NCBI GenBank assembly: GCA_032209605.1
Contig: JASFXZ010000003.1
Coordinates: 7,194,807 to 7,258,806 of the forward strand
Direction of reading: 5' to 3'
From: Mactromeris polynyma
Taxonomy: Eukaryota > Mollusca > Bivalvia > Venerida > Mactridae
DNA: 64,000 bases
The notes under the pieces were generated by a model. That model did no database searches, was not told the origin of the DNA, and worked only from the letters and a program-made list of their open reading frames with translations. Positions 1-12,700 of this stretch are shown piece after piece. Numbering within the stretch: position 1 is the stretch's first letter; each line of letters opens with the position of its first letter. The translations under genes were made by a program, and so were the position numbers.

Positions 1-15
1 TCGTTGACATCCCTA
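1..15. mobile_element. End of a hAT-like MITE cut by the window edge
   Basis: The first 15 bases (TCGTTGACATCCCTA) equal the right terminus of the complete hAT-like MITE at 5157-5540, so a second copy probably ends here in the intron after exon 172-368. Confidence 0.7.
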
Positions 16-171
16 GTTCTAACACATTTATGTCAATTCTTTTAAAGCTCTGGCTGCTTTATTTGATGCTAATAATCTTAGTTTACAACAGTTACTGACA
101 GGACAAATAATACAAAAGCTAAATTCCATTGGGAAGTTTTTGTCTTTGTAGATGGGTAAAACAAAATTTAC

Positions 172-771
172 CCATTGGTGTGTCTGTTGTTGGTGGAGTA
201 TTTGAGCAGATGACACCAGCATCTTCAGAATGGTCACAATTGGTCACACCCCACCCACTTGTTCCACAGTGAGTCAATGATACTTCTGTCCCTCTGCATT
301 CCACATCATCTAGCCAAATTGCTCCAGTACCCGTTCCAAAAACTCCTCCGGAAACAGCTGTACCATAACTGTATAGTAATCCATATCAGTCAATGATAAC
401 GTGAAAAAAACATCTTTTAAAAGGAGTTTAAAACATATAATTTAAACTTACACCAATGTACCGGTTAGTTCGAGGAAAAAAAATATACATGTACTTTACA
501 TAAAGATTACGTGATTTTTTTCACCATATTCTGTTCAGAAAATGTATAATTTTCAGTACGTTTCCTTAAGTTCATTAACAATTTCATGAATTTCAGTAAT
601 AATTTCTAAAGAAAAAGTTTTCACCCTACCTATAACTCGCCATTCTACAGACTACAGTTGCATCCACGTCGTCCCAGGAATCATCACACACTGTGCCTCG
701 TAGTCCATTACGTACAATCTCAACTCGTCCAGAACTAACGTCGGGGCCACCCACAATTACCAAAGATGCAG
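172..771 (-). CDS. SRCR domain 3 (two exons), last module visible
   Basis: Exons 630-771 and 172-368. They show [29 protein letters not shown], then [20 protein letters not shown] and AGVICSN. The last exon continues into a Thr/Pro-rich linker (TPPTTDTPM) and ends in a GTAAAT donor in phase 1, so at least one more exon lies beyond the left edge. Confidence 0.94.
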
Positions 772-3700
772 CTACAAGTATATGTAGGAAATATATGTGT
801 CAGCAATGTTTTGAGTTCAAACACTGGGTAGCTTCATTATAATTTTTTAGGCACTTTAGCATCTCATTGCTATCATCGTCAACCGGATGTTCTACGCCAT
901 ATTCATCATCTCAAGAAAATAGTACATATAAATTCCTCTGATTTTATTATAGATTTGATGAGTATAATGACTGATTTGTCAGGAATATATCCATTGTGGA
1001 ATGACTGAAGTCTTGATATACGGCTTTTCTGGATTATTTGTGTCTTTTTTGGCGAATAAGTTTACCCGAATAATTGCGTATTCATTTCTAATACGATAAT
1101 ATGGAAAACATGCAGTCTCGTCTTGGAATTCCTCCCAGGACCTTCAGTCCTTTGATTATTCTTTGCACTTTTCTATTCGTTACATCATGTGAACAAAAGT
1201 GTATCAGTTACTCAGTATAAGCCTCGCCCAGAAGTGATCCGTTTGTATTCCAAGACTTTATATAAATCTAACATAACTTCGCACACATCTGTATACATGT
1301 ACTAGTATCATGACAATAGATAGTTCAACATCTACTATATTTACCTCCCTTGTTCTTAATCATCAGATATTTTGATAGGCAAAACTGATATGCACTTATA
1401 GGAGTAATTTCCAAATATGTGATAATTGAGAAAATACCAGGAGAATTTGCATGTGACAACTACCTTTTCTTCAACTTTCTAAGCCATATGCCCACATGAG
1501 GATAATGAACATGTTATTTTTATATATCTGATTTTAGATTAGCATTGTTTACATTATAATTTTTAAGGAAATTTGCCTATCAATATGGCCGACTATTCAG
1601 AATAAGGGAGGTAAATATCCTAAATGTGGGAACTATCTATATTGCTCCTTTCAGGATGAATCTACTGAAACTTGAAATTACTTAGACGTACCTTGACAGT
1701 CATGCTCGCCATCTCCTTTCTCATCCTCACAGTCTGGGCGACAATGACATATTCCATCACAAACAGAGCTGGCTTCAATACAATTACCATTACTACAAGA
1801 GTACTGGCTACTGGTACATGCTGAAATACAAGAACCACAAACGTAAACATTCAGATGGAAATGTCGTGTAGTTGTGACATAGAATTGCAAAAAGCAAAAT
1901 TTCCATAGACTTACATGGTGTAAAAATGCAAAGCATATGATAGCTCACAATGCATTCTATGAACTGTCCTTTCTCAAAATTGTTGGAAGCAACGATATAC
2001 ACATATCACAATATAAAACTATACACAGAATATTACTATGTATATCAAATTACATAATAAATTTTGTGAAAAAAATATATACATCGATATTATTGTTTGG
2101 CCCGTTTTTGTTGATTTCTAAAGCTAATGACAGATTATAGAAATTTAATCAGAATTAAGCAAGACCTAAAAGAATATATGTTTGTTTCAGGTTTCAGCTA
2201 AAAAAAAATAGAGTAGGTAGGTCGGATTTTTTTTCGAGATTTTTTTATTTTCAAAGGAGCAAATTAAACATAGATTTAAATGAATATAATTATGTTAAAA
2301 GACAAATCCCTTTTGCCTTTTAACATGGATAATGTTTAATCAAGGTGAATATAATGCTCTATAGCTGGAATACTCGTAAAGCGTCTAATAACTGGGCAGA
2401 AATATGAACCTAAAGAAAAATGCACACAAAGAAATTTTACCAAAATGAAGAAATTGTACCAAAAAGAAAAAAATGTTAACACGCGCAAAAATGTTCTAGG
2501 GTCTGGGCCAAAAAATAGGGTAGGTCGGGAAACCTGAAATAAACGACTAATAAGGAAATTGGAAGACACAAATGATTTCAGAACATGTGATTGAAACACT
2601 GGGGATGAAATGACCCCATTTTTTTCTAACAATGCATGACTATGTATGACATAATCACCTTTCTGATCCTTGCACGAAACTCCAGCAGCTTCGTGTGTGT
2701 GACAATCATGCTCTTTCCATCCCTTATGTTCACAATCAGTGATTGAATCTTCTATACCTACACAATTAACTTCATCCAGAAAGAAGTTACCATTTCCTGA
2801 ACCATACTTAGAGTGGCTTACAGCAGTAGCGGACACCCTGTGAGAGAGGATATATACATGTAGCGCATAACATACTTTACAGTACAGTTAAACAGTAAGA
2901 CCACCCATGGCACCCTTCAAACTGGTCTTCTTATTGAGGTGGTCTTAATATTGTGGTTAAATAAAAAACAAAACAGTGAAAATGGACTAGAAAATTGTGT
3001 TCTTAAATTGGAGGTGACCTTATTTTTGAGGTGGTCTTTATGTGAAGTTTCACTGTATATTTATATCACATGTGTTGACAATTACCCGCTATATCCCAGC
3101 ATATTACATATTACAGCAGCATCATTGTCGTCCCAATTGTCATCACATATAAGTCCCCACTGTCCGAGATATTTCACTTCCACACGGCCTGATTGTTCAT
3201 CTCCGTTCACCAATCTCACTTCCACTGATGTATTATTGACTCCTAGTGATAACACAAAATTGTAACTTCAAAATCTCTGATCAATGATATACAGGGTGTT
3301 AAAAAAGTTTGTTCACAAAGTTTGAATTTTGATATTTTTCAAAATGCTTTTTCCATCTATGTGGCTGTGTACCAATAGTTAACTCCTGCATGAGAGTTCT
3401 AAATAAAACGGAAATAATGATGCAAAATAAAATTAATGTACGCAGCATTAAGTTCATTTGATCTAAATTCAAACTTAGTGAACAAACTTTTTGAACACCC
3501 TGTATAATGATTCATTTCTTTGTCTTTTGAATTACAAAGGTACATTGTTACTACATGTAGAGCTATTCGGAAGCATTTATCATTCCGTCTGCTTAGCAAT
3601 GTTCACAAATACAATGTTTCGCTTTTTTCATCATTTTCTGGGCTTTGGAAATTACATCACCATAATTGAGATTTAATAAGAAAGCCAGTTTTTTTTGCAG

Positions 3701-6700
3701 CCATACAATCTAAGGAAAAGGTATCACCTGTGACAGCCGCTAACATATTGCACAAAATATTTTCTAAAATTACAGTAATTCATACAGTACATACCACACT
3801 GTCCTTCATCACTAGAGTCTCCACATTCATCAACTAGGTTGCAGACGGCAGACATTGACACACATTTTCCATTGTCACATGTAAACATTCCCTTACACGA
3901 ACCTGAACAAAATACAAGCAGTTCCAAATCAGCTGCTAAACATTTGAAAGCTTAGTTTTATTTGAATAACTTCCATTGATCATTGTTTGTTGTTTTTTTT
4001 TTTTGGTGCAGACATACTAACATGGCTTAGCTATTTGCATATCAGTGTTGTGTAAACCAATAAAATCTTACGTTAACCGATAAACCAACTTCTCTTCAAC
4101 CGAACAACGTTCGTAACCTTGATGCAGATTGGTTAACCTTTTGATAAGGGGTTCATTACCTTACCAAATCCACTGAATTCCTCTGAATTTACCCAAATCT
4201 ATTTTGGATCAGGAGTGCCCAGCAATTGTAACATCTCGCATTTTTTTATGTTGCACAACAAATCTTAACCTTATTATATTTATTGTTTAATAGACTGGCT
4301 GCCTATTCTGTTACAGTTAAATGGATTGTCGAATTTCTTAATACACTGCATCTCATGTCAGTGGTGGAAATTCACGATACTTACCAAGCGCGCGCTAATG
4401 TTTGTGGGTAAATTATTTCTGGTTATCGTTTCACCAATATCAGAGAGAGAATACGTAGCTACAGAGAACGCCACATACATAAGACAGTGCCTCCCCACGC
4501 AGACCTCCGGGAAAACAGTCTGTTTCCAATCCATGGTTTATATGTCTGTGATTGTATTAACATTAAAAGAAACTTATACAGCTATGTACTCATATTTGTT
4601 ACAGAAACTTTGTACGAATAACCAGTAAATCATACTCACTTGCTTGAGAAACCAACATATACACAAAGGAGTTAAACATCCACTTAAACGGCGATACAGC
4701 TGTTCGATTGTTTTCACGTGATAATTGACATTTACGCTCAGTGGGGTAAAATGAAAATGATCGACACACATATGTCTTTTTAGTCAGGCAGAACTGGGCA
4801 CACTGAAATAAGATCCTTAATAGTTATTTAATCATGTCACTCACTCAGATATTACTCACATACTCACATCCTATATACCTAGTTGCTATGGTTCATGAAA
4901 TTTGAACATATTTTACTTTATTATTATTTTAGACCTGTATGTATACCTGTAACCTTCAGTGTTTGTTGTGTTTTACGCCCGCCAACAATGTTGAATGCTC
5001 AGTGATATGGAGACAGTGCCTACTGGCAGCAGATACAGTGATACATGTACCAGGCTGTGGGCAAGTGACATCATAGTATGATGATACAATAACATGTTTG
5101 TAAATCGGTGATTACAGATGTTTGGCAGACAGAAATGTTTGTTAATCAGTGATTTTTAGGGATGTCAACGAATGGCAATTTTGGTATTCGAATATTCGGT
5201 CAACCTTCCGAACGAATATTCGAACATTCCACCTTCTTATTTAAAATTAATACATTTGAAATTCGAAGTTTAAGTTATACTTATCAATTTTGTGATTTAA
5301 ACAGATCACTTAATTTGTAAAAGTCCCCACGATTACTAATATGTTCAGGGCCTAAGTGTCATCACAAGAGTGTTATATATCTCTTGCCCCCTAATATACA
5401 ACATGAATTCATTCAATGTGATTTTTTAAATACACTTGCATTCAGCTTTTATATTGAAAATATCGAATATTCGAATGTTGAATCAGTATTCGAATATTCG
5501 GACGTACAAACGAGTATTCGAATATTCGTTGACATCCCTAGTGATTTTAGAAGTTTGGCAGACAGAAATGTTTGTTGATCGGTGATTTTAGATGTTTGGC
5601 AGACAGAAACATTTGTGAATCAGCGATTTCAGATGTCTTGCAGGTGAAAATGTTTGTGACTCAACAAAATGGGTTTCTGTGAACGAGGAAATGTTTCTAC
5701 ACCATGAACTTTGAACTTTACCAAATCTAACAACATTTGAATAGAAGTAATTAAGCATCAACTTACAGTTTCATTGGATGTTCCCATATATGTTTCCTCC
5801 ACGACACTGTCTGCTAATGTTCTGTGACGTTTCATTTCAAATTGATTGATTTGATAGTCTGGCAAAAAAATAAATAAAAAAATGAATCAAATGCTTGACA
5901 TGCTATCAAATAAATGTACAGTAAAATTTGTGTAATGGGGTCAGTGAATTACATGTGTGTACAAATGGTTGGTAAAATAAAGTGAAAACAAATTTATATT
6001 TTAACAAATTTACTATTACACCATCTCTCATCTGCCCGAATTTCCTAAATGCAGTACAACTTCGATAATAAGACCACCCTTGGGACCCTTGAAAAATAGT
6101 GTTATTGAGGTGGTTTTAATATTGAGGTTGAACAAAGAGCAAAACAGTGAAAATGGACTTGGAAATAGTGTTCTTATATAGAGGTGGTCTTATAATTGAG
6201 GTTGTCTTCAGGTGAGGATTTACTGTACTTAAAGAGGCATAATTCATTATATCCTCTTACAAGAACAAACCATTTATATAGGATAAGCTGGGCTAATATT
6301 CACATTCACAAATTTGGTCATTGTCCACTGTTATAAACAATGGCTTTTCATAAGTAAACTTACCACAGTCTTGTTCATCTTCCGAAAATGTACAGTCAGG
6401 TTCATAATCACAATGCCATTGTTGTCCAATACACCTACACATATAAATAGTAATACAATAATGGTTAACGTGTTTCTATTTCTTAATACATATACTTGAA
6501 TGATAAATCATTTACTCATATGAAGTCATTTCAAGGGACTTAGCATTTTGTTTTGTTTCATTTTTTTTACATATTTCCAAGTATTCCTAATCCCAATCTC
6601 ATTAAAATCAGCTCCAGTCGCATGCTCCTATACATTAGGCTAACAGGATCTGATGACTGCACAATACAGGTCACGTTCTTGTGACCTTTGAGTAGCCAAT

Positions 6701-9700
6701 CAAATCGTCGCCTGCAAAATGCTTTGGTATAGTTACGACTTACGAATTATCGTCGATCTCCGGCGAGCTCCGTAAATTATATTTGAGCATAGATCACCAA
6801 GACGTTCCGATTACGAATTTTCGTCAATTTCTATATGGCTGCGCCCTTGGACACAACCGCAACTCCTACATGGCAACATTCTTTGGTTGATAGGTGTTGT
6901 TTGTGTGGTGTTTCGATTTGGAAATATTTATAAACGAAAACGGCAGGAAGGACGTAAAAAACAGTTTAAACAGAATCTCCGAATTAAACGATAAAGCCAT
7001 TTTGAGAAAGACGACAAACACGGTTTTGTAAGGAGAAATTTCATTGGACCACAAACGAGCATCTGGTTACGCATATCTATTTTTAGAGAGGTTATATGAA
7101 CGTGACCTCTTACGGAGTGTAGTCAGATCTTAACAGCGGAAAGTAATGGAGCTGAAGTTGGGGGCTGATTTCAATGAGATTGTCTAATCCCTACAAATGA
7201 ATTTGTGATAAAAATAAATGTAAAATAAAAAGTTCAATTAAAAAATCTGCAATCTCAACAGTATGTGAAAAAGCTCGAAATATTTTCCTGGAACACACTA
7301 TGCAGGGAGATTCATATAAAACCATGTCACACTGATAATAATAGTATCATTTTCACAACTTTATAGTTTGTTTACTGAACTACTTATACACGGGTTGTTA
7401 AAAAAATGTGTTCACAAACATTGAATTCAGATAAAATGAGAAGAAACCTGTGTACACTTGCTGTACTTCCATAATGAAAGATGCTATTTAATTCATTAAT
7501 ATCCGTTTCATTTAGTACACTCACACAGAAATAAACTACATGTATTGGTCCATAGCGTAATATACTGACACTAAAAAGAAACTGTGCACTGACTTAGAAA
7601 TAAAGTTTGTAACCATTTAGATAAAACATATAGGCAAATTTGGTAGCAAAATGTGACAGCTTTTATTGGCTACATGATGCATTATTGTTAAATTAAATTT
7701 AGGTCATTCTCGGTATAATGATAACGCTTGAATGACATAGGGGTGAAAAGTAAAAGTTGCACCACGTCATCAACAATATCAATGATCTGACTGCTGCCTT
7801 AATTCACGAGTGGAATGCCATCCCCGCCGACGTGGTAAGACGTTACGTCAGGTCAATGCGGTCAAGAATACTTGCATTGATTCGTAGGAGAGGAGGACAT
7901 TACAGATACTGATATCAGAGGGCAAACACACATTTAGAATAAAAAGAAAAGTGTGCAACTTTTACTTTTCACCCCTACGTCATTCAAGCGTTATCATTAT
8001 ACTGAGAATGACCTAAATTTAATTTAAGAATAATGCATCATGTAGCTAATAAAAGCTGTCACATTTTGCTGCCTATGTTTTATCTAAATGGTTAGAAACT
8101 TTATTTCTAAGTCAGTGCACAGTTTCATTTTCGTGTCAGTATAGATGGAAAGAGCATTTAGAAAAAAAAATTAAAATTCAAACTTTGTGAATGAACTTTT
8201 TTAACACCCTGTATTTAATAAAACGTCTGACATTGGTTAGATGTCGAACGTTTCTAATCCACACTTGTGTTTGTGTCTTTACTGCGACATAAATGAACTG
8301 CATTGACAGGGGAACACAAATATAAACTCCCTTATTCCTCTTATCGTCTCGTCTCATTCACACAAAATTAAACCCAATCAGAAATCATGATCCCCTTTTC
8401 ATTCAACTGAGTCAATAAATTATTACAATAATATAATAATAAAATCGATGAAACATAAAACACAGTTCACGTAACAGTTCACGTAACAGTTCATGTAAGT
8501 TTTAACATAAAGAGCTTACGTTGAACTTCTTGAACAGAAAAACTTGCCATCTGGACAGTCTGGTGAACCTAAACAAATAATACGAACATAATATAAATAA
8601 AAACATTTATAAATAATAGAAATAATCTTACACAAAATGATATGAATAAAACATACAGAAATAATATAAATAAATCATACAGATCAAAATGCAACATAGA
8701 GTAAAACTATTTTCATATATATTTATAATAATTATGGCAGAGCACTAATATAGCTATGATCATTTGGCTTATCAAGATGGCTCATAACATGACCCGATAA
8801 ATGTTTGATTATTTGAAGAAACACAGCATATTTGTACATAAGTTTGTTCAGAACGGTGGACTTATTCATAGTTTCAATCATAGCTGATTGGATTACAGAA
8901 TCCAAGGCAATATCCTATAAATTTAAAGTACTAGTCTGTATGTATGGCAATTCAGTATGAAAACTCGCAATGAAAGGGACAAAATAAGTGAATTTAAGTA
9001 AATAACATACATGTTCTCAGTACAGAATATCTTACCCGTGGTGGATGTATACACAGGGGCTACAGTGGTTGGAATGCTTCCTTCAGAACATTGAGGTATA
9101 TGACAGAATCCAAACTTTCCTTCATTATTTACATAACACCATGGTCTCATATCATCATCAGGATTACGGCAGTAGTTGTGACCTTCAAGTCCCTTTAAAA
9201 TGATTCAGCATAAAATGGTACATAACTGTAACCAATAACCTCCCACAGTTGAGAATTACTATGTTTAATAATTGCACCTGCTTACAACACATAAATATCA
9301 TTATGAATCACAATTTAAACCAGAAATATCTTGAAAAAAGATGGTCAGCGCAATTTGAAAGTTAAGAATTGTTGTGCAACATAAAAAATTGCTGAGATGT
9401 TACGGTTATGCTGGTCACTCCATATCCCAAATGGATTTCGATAAATTCACTGAAATTCATTGGATTTCGGTAAGGCAACGTACCCCTTATCGAAAGGTTA
9501 ACCAATCTGCGTCAAGGTTGTATTTCGGTTGAACAGAAGTTGGTTTAGTGGTTAACGTAAGATTTGATTGGTTTATGCGACACTGATGTGAAAATAGCAA
9601 AGCCATGTTAGTACGACTGCACCGATAAACACTTTTATTTTCATACTGTTTAGATTTCGTTGTTTTGTAACTGACCAGTAGTGAACAATGCACAATTGCA

Positions 9701-12700
9701 ATACACCAAGAATAGTGTTAATATCATAATGAATAAATTAAATGCACAAAACAAAGACTTCAAAACAACACTTAGCTTGTTTTGAATGGGTCCACATTAC
9801 TAACTGGTTAGACTGACAAACAATTCAGTCATAAGTTCTTCATGCGACCTCATGAAGTCTTACAATTTCATTCAATTACAACATTCTTTCCATTACTATG
9901 TTAAGTAAGATTATTGGTCTCCATTATACCTTATCAGGATATTTTTCTGGCGTGTGTTTCTCCGATTCAGACCAATTAATACACGGAGTACCTCTCTCAG
10001 TGTTAGCATGGGAACCACGATAAGTAGAACCGTTATCTTTGTAGCATGCTAGAAATAACAGAAATAAATGACATTAAACCACATCACTCATCAAATCCCG
10101 AATAATAAATGCCAGCTACATATACATAATCAGACTATCAATTTTTGTTCAGACATACAAACATAATATACATGCAAGACACACTGCACACGTTGTACTG
10201 CAAGACACACTGCACACCTTGTACTGCAAGACACACTGCACACGTTGTACTGCAAGACACACTGCACACCTTGTACTGCAAGACACACTGCACACCTTGT
10301 ACTGCAAGACACACTGCACACGTTGTACTGCAAGACACACTGCACACCTTGTACTGCAAGACACACTGCACACCTTGTACTGCAAGACACACTGCACACG
10401 TTGTACTGCAAGACACACTGCACACCTTGTACTGCAAGACACACTGCACACCTTGTACTGCAAGACACACTGCACACGTTGTACTGCAAGACACACTGCA
10501 CACCTTGTACTGCAAGACACACTGCACACCTTGTACTGAGACGATGTACAGTAAAACCTCATCAATAATAAGAAGACCAGATTTCAAGGGTCCCAGGGGT
10601 GGTCCTATTTTCGAGGTTTTACTGTATATTAGAACCACAGACTCAGTTCAACTTGCATCATAATCCTATTCTAGTTTTCTATCTTTGATACATGTAAAAG
10701 CATCAGTCATTAAAATAAAGTGCATTTTTTATCCAAAAAATGACCTCACAAAAACAGGACTGTCAGTTATTAAACTAACCTTCTTCAAAGCTGGGTCTTG
10801 TTTCTCCAGCAGTTTCCGAGCTGGTTTCTTTCGGTCTCTCACACATGTAGCGGAAACCATTTATCATCTTTTTCCGTTTACGAGCACAAACATTATCATC
10901 CCAGTAGAGATAATTCATGGATACATCTCCCTGTGATTTGTCCGGATGTGGAAATGAACTTGTCAGATAAAGGCACTTGTCAGCCCTCTTATCATTGGGT
11001 TGGGAATTCTTGTTGCCTGGCAACCAGCCTTATGGAAAAACATGTTGGGTTTTAAACGTTCATCAATATTCTTAAGAAAGAAAATTGAATTAAACCAGGA
11101 TTTAGACCTTAAGAGTACAAATTTAAGTGGAAACTACATCATGGAATACAGTATTTTAACAGTGGAATATTTTCCCAGACGGTATTCCATCAACCTCCAT
11201 TTGAAGTAGCGGCACATTTTAATCGCAAATATATTATGTATGAAGTACTGTCATATTTTCTAAGCTTGTTTGACAATCGGCATCCAGCAATAGATGCAAT
11301 TTATAAAGACAAACAATCTAAACCTATGTTCTGAGTTGGACTACCTAGAAATTAGTACTAAATTTGATTACCTGGAAACCATTTGAAGAAATGTATTGAC
11401 ACTTGCGAATTGCTTTCATATGTTGAAGAACGACTGCTAGTTGATCTCTTAGAACCTCCACCTGGTCTACCACCTTTTGGCGCTCTGCGTCGTCTGCTAC
11501 TAGATGATGACCTCATGACCTTCTCCCACATCCAATGATGTCCTACCTTTGAAGCTCCAGTTAAAATTGGTTCTGAAAAAATACCAGTCTATCTAAATAA
11601 AATTTCAAGGGACTTTCGTAAGATCTTTACGTTGTGATTTTGCTGTAAAACTATCGTAACAGCTTTTGCAGCCAACCCGGATATATGCACACTGAACCAG
11701 ATACTTATTGTGGTAGTATTATCTGTATAGAATAGGAACCTAAGAATTAATAATGAAATCCATAGAATAAATCAAAGTTCTGAAAGCACTACAGTTGTTC
11801 GGTTTTGAACTCCGGTTGGAAAAAGAAGTTTTCGTAATGAGGCGAAGCAACTGTCGAAAATTGCAATAGAACTAGTTGTTCTAATGAACAACTAAAAACA
11901 AACAAGGCTCTACCCTTTTTAAAATACATGTACAATGTAAGGGGATGGACTGTATGAGCAATCTCTGAGTTCAAGTGGTTCCACATATTTGTAATCATTA
12001 CCAGTGCAATTAGTTAATGTTCAATTTTCTAAAGAATAAAAAGTCAAGCGCATTCGAAAATATTATAGATAATAACTGAACAGTTCAATTTTAATGGTAC
12101 CTCCTGGTATATTAGCAAACATTGCGGAAAGGAAGTGATTCTCAGTCTCTGTATCAATGTTGACAAGATAGCCGCCCATAGCCACACATTTATTGAGGGC
12201 AAATTTTTTCTGGCTTGTTGTAATGTTTGACAAATAATAACATCCTGCTGGGCCAGCTAGCCATCCATCGGGGCAACCTGTGTGAAAAAAGATAAAAAAA
12301 TACACACACATGTAAATGCAAAGAAAGACAACATATGAAAAAATTATGCATTGTAAGAGGAATATTTACGTTAACTTGAGAAATACGACTGCTGGTGAGT
12401 TTCAGGTGAACATTTGAAACATACAAAGTGAAAAAAACATTGGTATTAACTGAGAAATACGACTGCTGGTGACTTTCTGGTGAAAATTTGAAACATACAA
12501 AGTGAAACAAACATTGGTATTAACTGAGAAATACGACTGCTGGTGACTTTTTGGTGAACAGAGCACAAATTGTGAAAAAAAACAATGTGTTGTGTAAAAA
12601 AAATACTGTTCTAGATATATGACTGAACATCAATTCGGATAAAAAGTCAGTGTACATTGTACATCTACAAACCTGTATTGTATAGGCATGAAACACCAGC

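Noticed and set aside
6828..6862. ATGGCTGCGCCCTTGGA shared with the minus strand at 33448-33466 as a possible duplicated promoter
   Set aside because: Only 17 bp match and the flanks differ. It could be coincidence around a YY1-like motif.
10130..10663. Five long overlapping open frames rich in Cys or His/Thr
   Set aside because: All arise from the 26-bp array, whose 78-bp higher-order unit keeps every frame open. No splice or codon support.
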